64,000 nucleotides of DNA from Lentzea sp033794685 (GTDB lineage: Bacteria > Actinomycetota > Actinomycetes > Mycobacteriales > Pseudonocardiaceae), in NCBI GenBank assembly GCA_033794685.1, contig JARAYZ010000001.1. One strand, written 5' to 3'. Position numbers and translations under genes: made by a program. Positions 51,210 through 60,571 of this stretch are shown piece after piece. The notes beneath the pieces were generated by a model. The model did not search any database, was not told the DNA's origin, and was given only the letters and a program-made list of their open reading frames with translations. Positions within the stretch are counted from its first letter, which is position 1. Each line of letters starts with the position of its first letter.

Positions 51210-51281
51210 CTGGGGTACCAGGACTCGAACCTAGACTAACTGAACCAGAATCAGTCGTGCTGCCAATTACACCATACCCCA
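51210..51281 (-). tRNA. tRNA-Gln (CTG)
   Basis: 72 bases on the reverse strand. Acceptor TGGGGTA pairs with TACCCCA, discriminator G; anticodon loop TTCTGGT between ACTGA and TCAGT gives CTG; T arm GGTTCGAGT. It lies 163 bases upstream of tRNA-Glu on the same strand; the spacer is AT-rich relative to the genome and holds no gene. Confidence 0.94.
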
Positions 51282-51379
51282 TTGGCTTTCACGATCGACT
51301 TCGTTGTCCCGCGGGAGTTCCGAGGTCCTCGTTGCTGCCGAGAGAAATACTAGACCACGCCCCCGCCAGAAGTGAAATC

Positions 51380-51415
51380 GGCCCCCACCTGAACGCATAC
51401 ACGCAGGTGGGGGCC
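51380..51415 (-). terminator. HAD gene terminator
   Basis: GGCCCCCACCTG (51380-51391) pairs with CAGGTGGGGGCC (51404-51415), a perfect 12-bp stem and 12-base loop, 15 bases beyond the HAD stop on the reverse strand. Confidence 0.8.
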
Positions 51416-51430
51416 GGTCTCCGGCACTGC

Positions 51431-52168
51431 TCAGGCGCTGGCGGTGGAGAGCTCGCACACGAGGAGCTCCGGCAGTTCCGCGAGTGTCGTGATGGACGAC
51501 AGGCCCGCGGGAAGTGTGCCGCCGGTCGGGCCGATGCGGTTGATCCAGACTCCGTGCATTCCGGCGTCGCGGGCGCCGATGGCGTCGGCGTGCAGGCGGT
51601 CTCCCACGTGGACGGTGTCACCGGGCGGAACACCCAGGGCGAGGCACGCGGTGTGGAAGATCACGCGGTCCGGCTTGGCGCAGCCGACCTCGCCGGCGAT
51701 CAGGACGGCGTCGAAGTACTCGGAGAGACCGAGCTGGGCGATCTTCACGCGCTGGTGGTGGCCCGACGCGTTGCTGATCGCGGCGATCGGGAGGCCGGTC
51801 GCGCGCAGCCAGTCGAGCATCGGGATCGCGTCCGGGAACAGGCACCAGCCGGCGGAGAGGACCTCCTGGCGGCCGACCTCGCGGCGGGTCGCCTCCTCCA
51901 GCGACAGCTCCTCACCGAGCGCGGCGAAGAAGGCCTGCGTGCGGATGTTGCGCATGTCCTGGTACAGCAGCTCGCCGGCGAGCTGGCGGGAGACGTGGTC
52001 GTCGGTGATCCTCTGCCACAACGACCAGGCGTCGGCGTTACCGACCATCGAGGCCAACGCGGCTCGCGAAGAAGTGCTGTAGTCGACAAGTGTGTCGTCG
52101 ACGTCCAGGCACACAGCGCGGATCTCGCCGGTTCTCTTACGCGTGAAAGTCGGGGACGCAGTTGTCAC
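51431..52168 (-). CDS. HAD superfamily hydrolase
   Basis: 245 residues. Motif I is CLDVDDTLVDYS (D-x-D-x-T), the cap is helical, motif II ISNASG follows the cap, and CAKPDRVIF plus VHVGDRLHADAIGARDAGM are motifs III and IV. Predicted phosphatase acting on a small phosphorylated metabolite; substrate not deducible. Monocistronic with its own terminator, downstream of nothing obvious. Confidence 0.9.
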   Translation of the reverse strand: MTTASPTFTRKRTGEIRAVCLDVDDTLVDYSTSSRAALASMVGNADAWSLWQRITDDHVSRQLAGELLYQDMRNIRTQAFFAALGEELSLEEATRREVGRQEVLSAGWCLFPDAIPMLDWLRATGLPIAAISNASGHHQRVKIAQLGLSEYFDAVLIAGEVGCAKPDRVIFHTACLALGVPPGDTVHVGDRLHADAIGARDAGMHGVWINRIGPTGGTLPAGLSSITTLAELPELLVCELSTASA

Positions 52169-52481
52169 TCCGGAAGGTTAGGTGCGCGGGGGCCTCGTCC
52201 GATTCGGCTAACGAGGTGATTCCTATAGGTCCTTGCACGATCAAGCGGACCTTGAGGCCCCGAACGAACCAGTGACACTCGTCCGAGCGCCGAATGCAAT
52301 CGCCCGGACGAGTGCTGTCTGACGGTGCAACGATCTCTGCCCGAACGGGCGGTTCCGCGAGCGCGACACCCTAGCTCGCACAACGACATTCCGCACCAGT
52401 CGCAACCTTTTCGAGGCCTGGCCCACCAGACCGTCCACATTGGACGGATCCGAACGAGAGCCACGCCACTGCGAACTCCGC
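52169..52481. other. Intergenic region between the HAD and flavin monooxygenase genes
   Basis: About 310 bases without a credible gene. A hairpin CACTCGTCCG (52276-52285) with CGGACGAGTG (52305-52314) lies in the middle. The 5' side carries the HAD promoter region and the 3' side the monooxygenase promoter. Confidence 0.5.
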
Positions 52482-52533
52482 TTGACGCGGACGGCGATCA
52501 CGAGCATGCTGAGTTTATTCAACACCGGTTGAA
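52482..52533 (+). promoter_or_regulatory. Promoter and palindromic operator of the monooxygenase
   Basis: TTGACG (52482-52487), 17 bases, then CATGCT (52505-52510). The inverted repeat TTCAAC-ACCG-GTTGAA (52518-52533) begins at about the expected transcription start, a typical repressor position. The repressor is not encoded next to the gene; a TetR-type protein is a guess. Confidence 0.6.
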
Positions 52534-52547
52534 AAGAGGGGATCGAC

Positions 52548-53804
52548 ATGGAGAGGACAACCTGTCTCGTCGTCGGCGGCGGACCTGCCGGAATGGTGCT
52601 GGGACTGCTCCTGGCCCGCGGTGGTGTCGAGGTCACGGTGCTCGAGAAGCACGGCGACTTCCTGCGCGACTTCCGCGGCGACACGGTGCACGCGTCGACG
52701 CTCACGCTGCTCGACGAACTGGGGCTGGGGCCCGCGTTCGAGCAGGTGCCACACCAGGACGTCGACAAGATCGAGGCACTGCTCGACGGCGGCGCCAAGG
52801 CGACGATCGCCGACCTGTCCCGGCTGCCCGGCCCCAACAAGCGCATCGCGATGGTGCCGCAGTGGGACTTCCTCGACCTGCTGGCGGACGCGGGCAAGCT
52901 CGAACCGACGTTCACGCTGCGGATGAACACCGAGGTCACCGCGATCACGAAGAGCGGCAACAAGGTCACGGGCGTGAAGTACCGGGATCGCGTCGACGGG
53001 CACGAGGGCGAGTTCACCGCCGACCTCGTCGTCGCGGCGGACGGACGGAGCTCGATCCTGCGCGCGGCCGTGGAGCTCCCGGTCTACAGCTTCGGCGCCC
53101 CGATGGACGTGTGGTGGTTCCGGTTGCCGCGCAACGAGAGCGACTCGGTCAAGGGAGGCGCGGGCAGGTTCAGCGCGGGCAGCGCGCTCGTGCTCATTCC
53201 ACGCGGCGAGTACTTCCAGTGCGCCTTCCTGATCCGCAAGGGGACGGACCAGGCGGTGCGCGCCGAGGGAGTCGAGAAGTTCCGCGAACGCGTCGTCACG
53301 CTCATCCCGTGGCTCGCGGACCGGGTGGGCCACATCACGGACCTCGACGACGTGAAGCTGCTCGACGTGAAGCTGGACCGGTTGCGCCAGTGGCACGTCG
53401 ACGGGCTGCTGTGCATCGGTGACGCGGCGCACGCGATGTCACCGGTCGGCGGCGTGGGCATCAACCTGGCGGTCCAGGACGCGGTGGCGGCGGCGACGCT
53501 GCTGGCGAAGCCGTTGCGGGAGGGCCGGGTCACGGGCAGGACGCTCGCGAAGGTGCGGGGGCGCAGGCTCTTCCCGACCGTGGCGATCCAGACCGTGCAG
53601 CGGGTGATCCACCGGCTGTTCCTCGGCCGCAAGCTCAACAGCACCGAGACGGTCTCCAGCACGGGCGTGCCGTTGCCGCTCAAGATCGCCCAGAAGCTGC
53701 CGTTCCTGCAGGCCGTCCCGGCCTACGTGGTCGCCATCGGACCACGTCCGGAGCACGCGCCGGACTTCGCGCGCAGGGCTCCGCAGACCATCGCTAGGTC
53801 GTGA
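52548..53804 (+). CDS. FAD-dependent monooxygenase (class A, PHBH-like)
   Basis: 418 residues. N-terminal Rossmann motif VVGGGPAGMVLGLLLARGG, then LEKHGDFLRDFRGDTVHASTL, the NAD(P)H/FAD DG motif VVAADGRSSILR, and the GD motif CIGDAAHAMSPVGGVGINLAVQDA. Hydroxylates an aromatic or similar compound; the substrate is not indicated. Possible roles are secondary metabolism or detoxification of phenolic drugs; relatives include rifampicin-type monooxygenases. The 3' end overlaps the converging LuxR gene by 11 bases. Confidence 0.9.
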   Translation: MERTTCLVVGGGPAGMVLGLLLARGGVEVTVLEKHGDFLRDFRGDTVHASTLTLLDELGLGPAFEQVPHQDVDKIEALLDGGAKATIADLSRLPGPNKRIAMVPQWDFLDLLADAGKLEPTFTLRMNTEVTAITKSGNKVTGVKYRDRVDGHEGEFTADLVVAADGRSSILRAAVELPVYSFGAPMDVWWFRLPRNESDSVKGGAGRFSAGSALVLIPRGEYFQCAFLIRKGTDQAVRAEGVEKFRERVVTLIPWLADRVGHITDLDDVKLLDVKLDRLRQWHVDGLLCIGDAAHAMSPVGGVGINLAVQDAVAAATLLAKPLREGRVTGRTLAKVRGRRLFPTVAIQTVQRVIHRLFLGRKLNSTETVSSTGVPLPLKIAQKLPFLQAVPAYVVAIGPRPEHAPDFARRAPQTIARS

Positions 53805-54453
53805 CGAACGCCTCGGAGCTCTCCCCGAGCACCATCGCCACGGCGTGGGCCCGGTCACGGGCACCGAGCTTGCGCAGGATGGCCTTCACGTGGGTCTTCA
53901 CGGTGTCGTTGCTGATGAAGAGCCGTTGGGCGATGCGGGCGTTGTCCATGCCCTTCGCCATCTCGGCCAGCACGTCGAACTCGCGCGCCGACAGCCGGCC
54001 GAGCGAGGCGGGTGGGGGCATTCGCGCCGGTAAGCGCGCCAGCGACCCCACCCGCGCGTCGATCGTGGCGGGGGCGCCCCGCACCGCGGCCGCGATCAGC
54101 GGCAACAACTCGGCCACCGGCGAGGTCTTCAGCAGGTAGGCCACCGCGCCGGCGTCCAGCGCCGCGCGGGCCCAGCTCGGACTGTCCGCATTGGACAACA
54201 CCACGACGCGGGCGCCCGGCCGGTACTGCGCCGTGTCCCGCACGGTGCGCAGCGGTCCGGCGCCCGGCACGTCGAAGTCCGTGACGACCAGGTCCACCAG
54301 CGTGCCGCGCAGACTCCGCGCAGCCTCGGCCACGGTGTGGGCGATGCCCACAACGCGGAAGCAGTGCGTGCGGTGCAGCGAAAGCCGCAGCCCTTCGGTG
54401 ATGAGCTGCGAACCGTCGACCAGCAGCACTCGGGTGGACGCCAGGTCCGTCAT
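53794..54453 (-). CDS. Orphan NarL/LuxR response regulator with altered acidic pocket
   Basis: 219 residues. Receiver domain at 1-120: the phosphoacceptor would be Asp in VVTDFDVPG, with the conserved Lys in YLLKTSPV. The usual acidic pair after the first strand is VDG rather than VDD, so only one acid remains. The C-terminal LuxR helix-turn-helix is LSAREFDVLAEMAKGMDNARIAQRLF followed by ISNDTVKTHVKAIL. No histidine kinase lies nearby. It is convergent with the monooxygenase. Phosphorylation-independent control is possible but unproven. Confidence 0.88.
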   Translation of the reverse strand: MTDLASTRVLLVDGSQLITEGLRLSLHRTHCFRVVGIAHTVAEAARSLRGTLVDLVVTDFDVPGAGPLRTVRDTAQYRPGARVVVLSNADSPSWARAALDAGAVAYLLKTSPVAELLPLIAAAVRGAPATIDARVGSLARLPARMPPPASLGRLSAREFDVLAEMAKGMDNARIAQRLFISNDTVKTHVKAILRKLGARDRAHAVAMVLGESSEAFVTT

Positions 54454-54520
54454 GACACCGGGAAGTTACTCGCGGGTACCCGGATGCGTAACCTGCCGGA
54501 CGCCGGATTGCTCCGTACGG

Positions 54521-55279
54521 CTACCTATTTGCGACCGGATTGGTGAGCGTGCCAAGGCCGTCCACAGTCACGGAGACCGTCTGTCCGGCCGCCATCGGCC
54601 CGACGCCGGCCGGCGTACCGGTCAGGATCAGGTCGCCCGGCAGCAACGTCATGATTCCGGACACGTATTCGACGAGCGACGGAATGTCGTGCACCATCAA
54701 CGAAGTACGTCCGTCTTGTTTGACTTCCCCGTCGACCTCGGTGACGACGCGGACGTCGGACGCGTCGAACTCGGTCTCGATGAACGGACCCAACGGGCAA
54801 AACGTGTCAAAACCCTTGGCACGCGTGAACTGCACGTCCTTCTTCTGCAGGTCGCGCGCGGTGACATCGTTGGCGATCGTGTAACCCATGATCACACTCG
54901 CGGCCCTGGCGCGCGGGACGTCGCGGCACGGCTGGCCGATGATGACCGCGACCTCACCCTCGAAGTCGACGCGCTCGGACACGGCCGGGAGTTTGATCTC
55001 CACGTTCGGACCGACGACCGACGTGTTGGGCTTGAAGAACAGCAACGGCTCCGCGGGGACCTCGTTGCCGAGTTCCTTCGCGTGGTCGGCGTAGTTCCGG
55101 CCCACACCGATGATCTTGGTGGGCAGGATGGGGGCGAGCAGCCGCACGTCCGCCAACGGCCACTTCCGGCCGGTGAACGTGGGCGTGCCGAAGGGGTGTT
55201 CGGCGATTTCCGCGGCCTCGTCGCCTTGAACGGCGACGAAGGCCACGCCAGCGGGATGAGCAATTCGGGCGATGCGCAC
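54521..55279 (-). CDS. Fumarylacetoacetate hydrolase family protein
   Basis: 252 residues from GTG 55279. TKIIGVGRNYADHAKELGNEVP and PLLFFKPNTSVVGP, with the metal site DFEGEVAVIIGQPC, are the FAH-family core; GYTIANDVTARDLQ and GDLILTGTPAGVGPM complete it. Family members hydrolyse acylpyruvates or isomerise 2-hydroxyhepta-diene-dioates. In mycobacteria the homologue (Rv2993c) also lies near leuC and leuB, next to gltX; no gltX lies in this window. It follows cimA by 17 bases. Confidence 0.92.
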   Translation of the reverse strand: MRIARIAHPAGVAFVAVQGDEAAEIAEHPFGTPTFTGRKWPLADVRLLAPILPTKIIGVGRNYADHAKELGNEVPAEPLLFFKPNTSVVGPNVEIKLPAVSERVDFEGEVAVIIGQPCRDVPRARAASVIMGYTIANDVTARDLQKKDVQFTRAKGFDTFCPLGPFIETEFDASDVRVVTEVDGEVKQDGRTSLMVHDIPSLVEYVSGIMTLLPGDLILTGTPAGVGPMAAGQTVSVTVDGLGTLTNPVANR

Positions 55280-55296
55280 ATCGCCAGCTTACGAGG

Positions 55297-56880
55297 TCAG
55301 CCGGAGCGCATCGACTTGTGCACCAGCGCGTCGCACAGCGCCAGCCAGCTCGCCTCGACGATGTTCCCGTGCACGCCGACGGTCGTCCACTCGCGCTCAC
55401 CGTCGGTCGATTCGACCAGCACGCGCGTCACCGCGTCCGTGCCGGGATGCTCCGTCAGGATGCGCACCTTGTAGTCGGCCAGCTCCACGGTGTCCAACCA
55501 GGACAGGTGGGGCAGCAACGCCTTGCGCAGCGCAGCGTCCAGCGCGTGCACGGGCCCGATGCCCTCGGCGGTCGCGATGACCCGCTCCCCCGCCACGTGC
55601 ACCTTGACCGTGGCCTCGGACACGATCTCGCCGTCCGACCGGTGGTCGAGCACGACCCGGTAGGACTCCAGGGTGAACGGCGGAGTGTCCAGTTCGGACA
55701 GCTCCCCGCGCAGCAACAGCTCCAGCGAGGCGTCGGCGGCCTCGAACGACCAGCCCTTCGCCTCGAGTTCCTTCACGCGCGCCAAGGCCGTGCCGACCTC
55801 GGTCCCCCGGCCGGCCAGGTCGAGCCCGAACTCACGTCCCTTGAGTTCGATGCTCGCCCGACCGGCCATCTCGGTGACCAGCACCCGCATGTCGTTGCCG
55901 ACGGTGTCCGGATCGATGTGGTTGTACAGCTCCGGATCCACCTTGATCGCGCTCGCGTGCAGACCCGCCTTGTGAGCGAATGCTGACGACCCGACATAAG
56001 CCTGGTGGGTGTCGGGTGCGATGTTCGCGATCTCGGCCAACGCATGGGAGACACGGGTGAGCTCGGCCAATGCCCCGGTCGGGAGCACCTCCATGCCGAG
56101 CTTGGTCACGAGGTTTCCCACGACGGCGAACAGGTCAGCGTTGCCTGCTCGCTCGCCATAACCGTTGGCGGTGCACTGAACGTGCGTCGCGCCCGCCTGA
56201 ACGGCCGCAAGTGTGTTCGCCACAGCGCAGGACGTGTCGTCCTGGCAATGAATTCCTACGCGGAAGCCCGTCTTCTCGACGATCTCCGAGACAGTCTCCG
56301 CGAGACCGAGAGGCAGCTGCCCGCCGTTGGTGTCGCACAGCACGACGACGTCGGCGCCACCCTCCACAGCGGACTCCAGCACGCGAAGGCTGGTGTCCGG
56401 CGAGAAGGCGTACCCGTCGAAGAAGTGCTCGGCGTCGAGGAAGACCCGCCTCCCGTGTTCCTTGAGGAACCGGACGGTGTCGCGCACCATCTTGAGGTTC
56501 TCGTCGGCGTCCGTCCGCAACGCACGCTCGATGTGCCGCAGGTCCGACTTGGCCACCAACGTGATCACCGGCGCCTGCGACTCCAGCAACGCCCTGACCT
56601 GCGGATCGTCCTCGACCTTGACCCCGGCCTTGCGCGTCGCCCCGAACGCGACCAGCTTGGCGTTCTTCAACTCCAGGTCACCGGCCGCCGCCCGCGCGAA
56701 GAACTCCGTGTCCTTGGGCAGAGCGCCGGGCCAGCCGCCCTCGATGAACCCGACGCCGAGCCCGTCCAGCAACCTCGCGACCGCGAGCTTGTCCGTGACG
56801 GAGTACGAAATGCCCTCACGTTGTGCGCCATCGCGCAACGTCGTGTCGTAGACGTGGAATGCGTCGGTCGGGCCGGCCAT
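55297..56880 (-). CDS. cimA: Citramalate synthase
   Basis: Condenses pyruvate and acetyl-CoA to (R)-citramalate, giving 2-oxobutyrate for isoleucine without threonine. 527 residues. N-terminal HVYDTTLRDGAQREGISYS holds the metal ligand Asp, FIEGGWPGALPKDTEFF is CimA-type, and GIHCQDDTSCAVANTLAAVQAGATHVQ the HxH region. SSAFAHKAGLHASAIKVDP marks the end of the barrel; the C-terminal 130 residues are the LeuA-type regulatory domain, expected to bind Ile. Upstream is a leader peptide with three Ile codons and a terminator. Confidence 0.95.
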   Translation of the reverse strand: MAGPTDAFHVYDTTLRDGAQREGISYSVTDKLAVARLLDGLGVGFIEGGWPGALPKDTEFFARAAAGDLELKNAKLVAFGATRKAGVKVEDDPQVRALLESQAPVITLVAKSDLRHIERALRTDADENLKMVRDTVRFLKEHGRRVFLDAEHFFDGYAFSPDTSLRVLESAVEGGADVVVLCDTNGGQLPLGLAETVSEIVEKTGFRVGIHCQDDTSCAVANTLAAVQAGATHVQCTANGYGERAGNADLFAVVGNLVTKLGMEVLPTGALAELTRVSHALAEIANIAPDTHQAYVGSSAFAHKAGLHASAIKVDPELYNHIDPDTVGNDMRVLVTEMAGRASIELKGREFGLDLAGRGTEVGTALARVKELEAKGWSFEAADASLELLLRGELSELDTPPFTLESYRVVLDHRSDGEIVSEATVKVHVAGERVIATAEGIGPVHALDAALRKALLPHLSWLDTVELADYKVRILTEHPGTDAVTRVLVESTDGEREWTTVGVHGNIVEASWLALCDALVHKSMRSG

Positions 56881-56908
56881 CGGGGTTCATCTCCTCATCA
56901 GGGCAAAC

Positions 56909-56977
56909 AAAAAGACCCCCCGCGGGATGCGAGAGGTCTGCGCGTCGGGTGCCAGGGGCGGCAACTACCCGACGCGC
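56909..56977 (-). promoter_or_regulatory. Ile-codon transcription attenuator before cimA
   Basis: On the reverse strand the leader stop overlaps the start of a hairpin loop: GCGCGTCGGGT (56977-56967) pairs with ACCCGACGCGC (56950-56940), 11 bp, around 16 bases. It is followed by AGACC/GGTCT (56939-56935 with 56917-56913) with inner pairs and a T5 run (56913-56909), an intrinsic terminator 29 bases before cimA. The 5' arm of the first hairpin overlaps the last leader codons, so stalling at the Ile codons could alter it. The exact antiterminator needs folding. Confidence 0.65.
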
Positions 56978-57009
56978 TCGTCAATAATGATGGCGGTGAA
57001 CTGAGCCAT
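56965..57009 (-). CDS. Isoleucine leader peptide of cimA
   Basis: ATG 57009 to TAG 56965: Met-Ala-Gln-Phe-Thr-Ala-Ile-Ile-Ile-Asp-Glu-Arg-Val-Gly, with Ile codons ATC ATT ATT. Fourteen residues, no strong Shine-Dalgarno. Consecutive codons for the pathway's end product, before a hairpin and a terminator, are the mark of ribosome-mediated attenuation. Downstream cimA makes the isoleucine precursor. Confidence 0.68.
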   Translation of the reverse strand: MAQFTAIIIDERVG

Positions 57010-57083
57010 GTCCGGGATGGTGCCACAGCTCAGTTCGGCGTACCAAGCCACGGGAGGAAATCTCCCACTATCTGGTCATGGGT

Positions 57084-58060
57084 TCACGCCTGTGACAGGA
57101 ACTTCGCGAACGCCTCGATGGACGCCGCGTTGCGCGGCGACTCGACCAGCGCCGCGTACGGCAGCGAGAAGAACCGCTTGTTCTTCACCGCGGGCGAGTT
57201 GGCCAGCGGAGCGAAGCCCTCCAGGAACGCCTGCTTCTGCTCGGGCGTGTTCGCCTCCCCGTCGGCGTAGTCCACGATGAGCACCACGTCGGGGTTGCGC
57301 TGCACGACGGTCTCCCAGTTCACCGTGGTCCAGCTGTCGTTCAGGTCACCGAACACGTTGTCCCCGCCGGCCTTGGAGATCACGTCCTGCGGTGCCGCGT
57401 TCTTCCCGGACGTGAACGGCTGGTCCTGCCCGCTGTCGTACAGGAACACTTTCGGCCGGGGCTTGCCCGCCATCAACCGACCGGCGTCGGCGATCTGCTT
57501 CTGGTAACCGGCGACGAGCTCCTCGGCCTTGGCCTCCACCCGGAAGATCTTCCCGAGGTTGCGCAGGTCCGTGTACAACGCGTCCAGCGCGGGCATGATG
57601 CCGCGTTGCTTGCCGACGCCGTTGCGGCAGGCCTCGGTCAGCTGGTAGGTGCCGATCCCGAGCTCCTTCAGCGCGTCCGGAGTGAACCCGGTGCTCTCGC
57701 TGAACCCGTAGTTCCACCCGGCGAAGACCAGGTCTGCGTTGGCCCCCTGCACGACCTCCTTGGTGACCTTGTCGGACAGGTGCTTCGCGCTGTCGAAGTC
57801 GGCCTTCCACGGCGAGGTCCGCACGTCGACGGAGTCCTTGCCGCTGATGACGTAGCCCGCCATCCGGTCCTTCAGCCCCAGCGCGAACATCAGCTCGGTG
57901 ATGCCGGTGTCGTTGGTGACCACTTTGGACGGTACGCGGTCGAACGTGACCTGCTGGCCGCAGTTCGTGATGGTCACCGGGTCGGTCGCGGAAGTGTCGG
58001 AGGCGACCGTCGCGCCGCAGCCGGAGACGAGCAGCAGGGTGGCTGTGACAAGTGCGGTTC

Positions 58061-58064
<4 letters not shown>
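57084..58064 (-). CDS. btuF: B12 ABC transporter substrate-binding lipoprotein (BtuF-like)
   Basis: 326 residues. Lipobox LLVSGC (Cys 16) anchors it outside the membrane. Type III binding protein fold: ITNCGQQVTFDRVPSKVV, NDTGITELMFALGLKDRMAGY, the long interdomain helix (AEELVAGYQKQIADAGRL) and NWETVVQRNPDVVLIVDY. Iron-siderophore-binding proteins look similar; the cobalamin riboswitch on this operon decides for B12 or a cobinamide-like corrinoid. It overlaps the ATPase gene by four bases. Confidence 0.88.
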
Positions 58065-58800
<736 letters not shown>

Positions 58801-58801
<1 letters not shown>

Positions 58802-59823
58802 CAGCGGCCTCCGAAGACGTAGGACCTGCGGCGCATCAGGAAGATGAAGCACGGCACGCCGAGCGCGGCCGTGATGACGCCGAGCGGCAGTTCCTCCGGT
58901 GCCGCGAGCATCCGCGCGGCCACGTCGACCCAGACCAGGAACGAGGCTCCGGCCAGCGGTGCCAGGGCGAGCACCTTGCGGTGGTCGGCGCCCACGACCA
59001 TGCGCGTCAGGTGCGGCAGCATCAGCCCGACGAAACCGACGGCACCGCTGACGGCCACCAGCACGCCGGTCATGGCCGCGGTGACGATGAACAGGTGCGT
59101 GCGGAACCGGTTGACGGGCACGCCGAGGGTGGTCGCGGTCTCGTCGCCCATCGCCATGGCGTTGAGCTGCCGCGCCTTGGTCGCCAGGTAGACGATCCCC
59201 GCCAGGGTCACCACGGCGGCGACGGGCAGCGACTGCCAGTTCGCGCCGCCGAGACTGCCGAGCAACCAGAACATCGCCGCCCGCGCCGCCTCACCGCGCG
59301 GCGCCTGGAAGACCAGCAGCATCGCCACGGCGGAGAACCCGTACGCCAGCGCTGTTCCGGTCAGCACCAGACGCAACGGTGTGAGCCCCCGGCTCGTGCG
59401 CGCGGTGATGTAGACCAGAGCCGTGGCTCCGAGGCCGGTCAGGAACGCCCCCACGGACAGCGCGTAGACGCCGAACCCGGACAGCACACCGAGCGTCGCG
59501 ACGGCCGTCGCGCCCACGCTCGCGCCCGACGAGATGCCGAGCACGTACGGGTCGGCCAGGGCGTTGCGGACCATCGCCTGGATCGCGACGCCGACCGCGC
59601 TCAGCCCGGCGCCCACGACGGCGGCGAGCAGGACGCGAGGAAGCCGGATGTCCCAGACGATGTGGTACTGCCCGGCGAGGTCGGCGGGGACGGTGCCGCC
59701 GGTCATCGCCTCCCACAGCAGGCCGGCGGTGACGTCGAACGGCACGGAGACGGGGCCGAGCGCGACGCCCGCCACGAGACTGACGACGAGCACGCCGACG
59801 AGCGCGCTGATCTTGGAGATCAC
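58801..59823 (-). CDS. btuC: B12 ABC transporter permease (BtuC/FecCD-like)
   Basis: 340 residues from GTG 59823 with GGGAAGGA upstream. About ten membrane helices; the family motifs are DIRLPRVLLAAVVGAGLSAVGVAIQAMVRNALADPYVLG and SGASVGATAV-like loops, then GFVGLMLPHLTRMVVG and PEELPLGVITAALGVPCFIFLMRR. It starts immediately downstream of the cobalamin riboswitch and is first in the btuC-btuD-btuF operon. Confidence 0.93.
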
Positions 59824-59871
59824 TGGGTCCTTCCCGCAGTCCACGGCGGAGTTGGAACTTCTCGGTCACCG

Positions 59872-59980
59872 TGAGCGGGTGTTCGGGCTCGTCCCCTGCC
59901 AGGAGACCTACCGTTGCGGGTCAGCGCCGGACTTCGACCGGTCTTCCCCCACGCACGACTTCAGTGACCCTACCTGCGAA
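59872..59980 (-). promoter_or_regulatory. Cobalamin (B12) riboswitch
   Basis: On the reverse strand the conserved elements occur in order: a GGTAGGG start, GGGGGAAGACCGGTCGAAG, TCCGGCGCTGACCCGCAACG (the B12-box core), a variable arm around TCTCCTGGCAGG, and GAGCCCGAACACCCGC. This matches the cobalamin riboswitch consensus. About 50 bases separate it from the btuC start, enough for a translational or terminator control element. It should repress the transporter when B12 is plentiful. Confidence 0.9.
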
Positions 59981-60079
59981 AACAGAAAGTTCGGAAATTC
60001 TCGGGGTGTGATGTCGATCCGGTACCCGGCCCGTTCGACCTGGGGATGCCGAACGAGAACCAGAACAGGGAGACACACC

Positions 60080-60499
60080 GTGAAGTACATGCTGATCATG
60101 CGCGCCACCGACGAGGCCTTCGCGAACATGGGCGAGTTCGACTTCGACAAGATGCTGGAGACGGTCGGCGCGTTCAACGAGGAACTGATCCGCGCCGGTG
60201 TGCTGCTCGCCGCCGAGGGCCTCTCCGACACGTCCGAGGGCGTCGTCGTCGACTACTCGCAGGAGCCCCCGGTCATCACGGACGGCCCGTACGGCGAGAC
60301 CAAGGAGCTGTTCAACGGCTTCTACCTCCTCAACGTCGCCTCGATCCAGGAGGCGATCGAGTGGGCGAAGCGCATGCCGATGACCGGGCCCGGGTTCAAG
60401 ACCGAGATCCGCCGCGTGCCGTCGATCGAGGAGTTCCCGCAGGACAACGAGTGGATCAAGAAGGAGCGCGCGTGGCGTGAGGCCAACGGCCAGCTCTGA
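60080..60499 (+). CDS. YCII/DGPF-domain protein
   Basis: 139 residues from GTG 60080 with GGGAG upstream. KYMLIMRATDEAFANMGEFD, the DGPYGETKELFNGFYLLNV motif and PMTGPGFKTEIRRVPSIEEF are typical of the YCII-related (DGPF) family. Members often accompany sigma-70 ECF factors, but none lies here. Cytoplasmic; function unknown. Divergent from the btu operon, convergent with leuB. Confidence 0.9.
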   Translation: MKYMLIMRATDEAFANMGEFDFDKMLETVGAFNEELIRAGVLLAAEGLSDTSEGVVVDYSQEPPVITDGPYGETKELFNGFYLLNVASIQEAIEWAKRMPMTGPGFKTEIRRVPSIEEFPQDNEWIKKERAWREANGQL

Positions 60500-60520
60500 C
60501 CTCCGGCGCGGAGAAACGCC

Positions 60521-60553
60521 GAAGCCCGGCCGGAGAAGATCCGGCCGGGCTTC
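60521..60553. terminator. Bidirectional terminator between the YCII gene and leuB
   Basis: GAAGCCCGGCCGG (60521-60533) and CCGGCCGGGCTTC (60541-60553) pair over 13 bases with a seven-base loop. It lies 21 bases after the YCII stop and 18 bases after the leuB stop, so it can serve both converging genes. Confidence 0.82.
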
Positions 60554-60571
60554 AAGACGTTCCGAGCGAAA

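Noticed and set aside
50974..51281. tRNA genes as integration sites for a mobile element
   Set aside because: No integrase, excisionase or repeated tRNA 3' end lies within reach; neighbours are housekeeping-type genes.
52241..53017. A reverse-strand frame running from the gap into the monooxygenase gene
   Set aside because: It is antisense to the FAD-binding motifs and has a Ser/Arg-rich composition without motifs.
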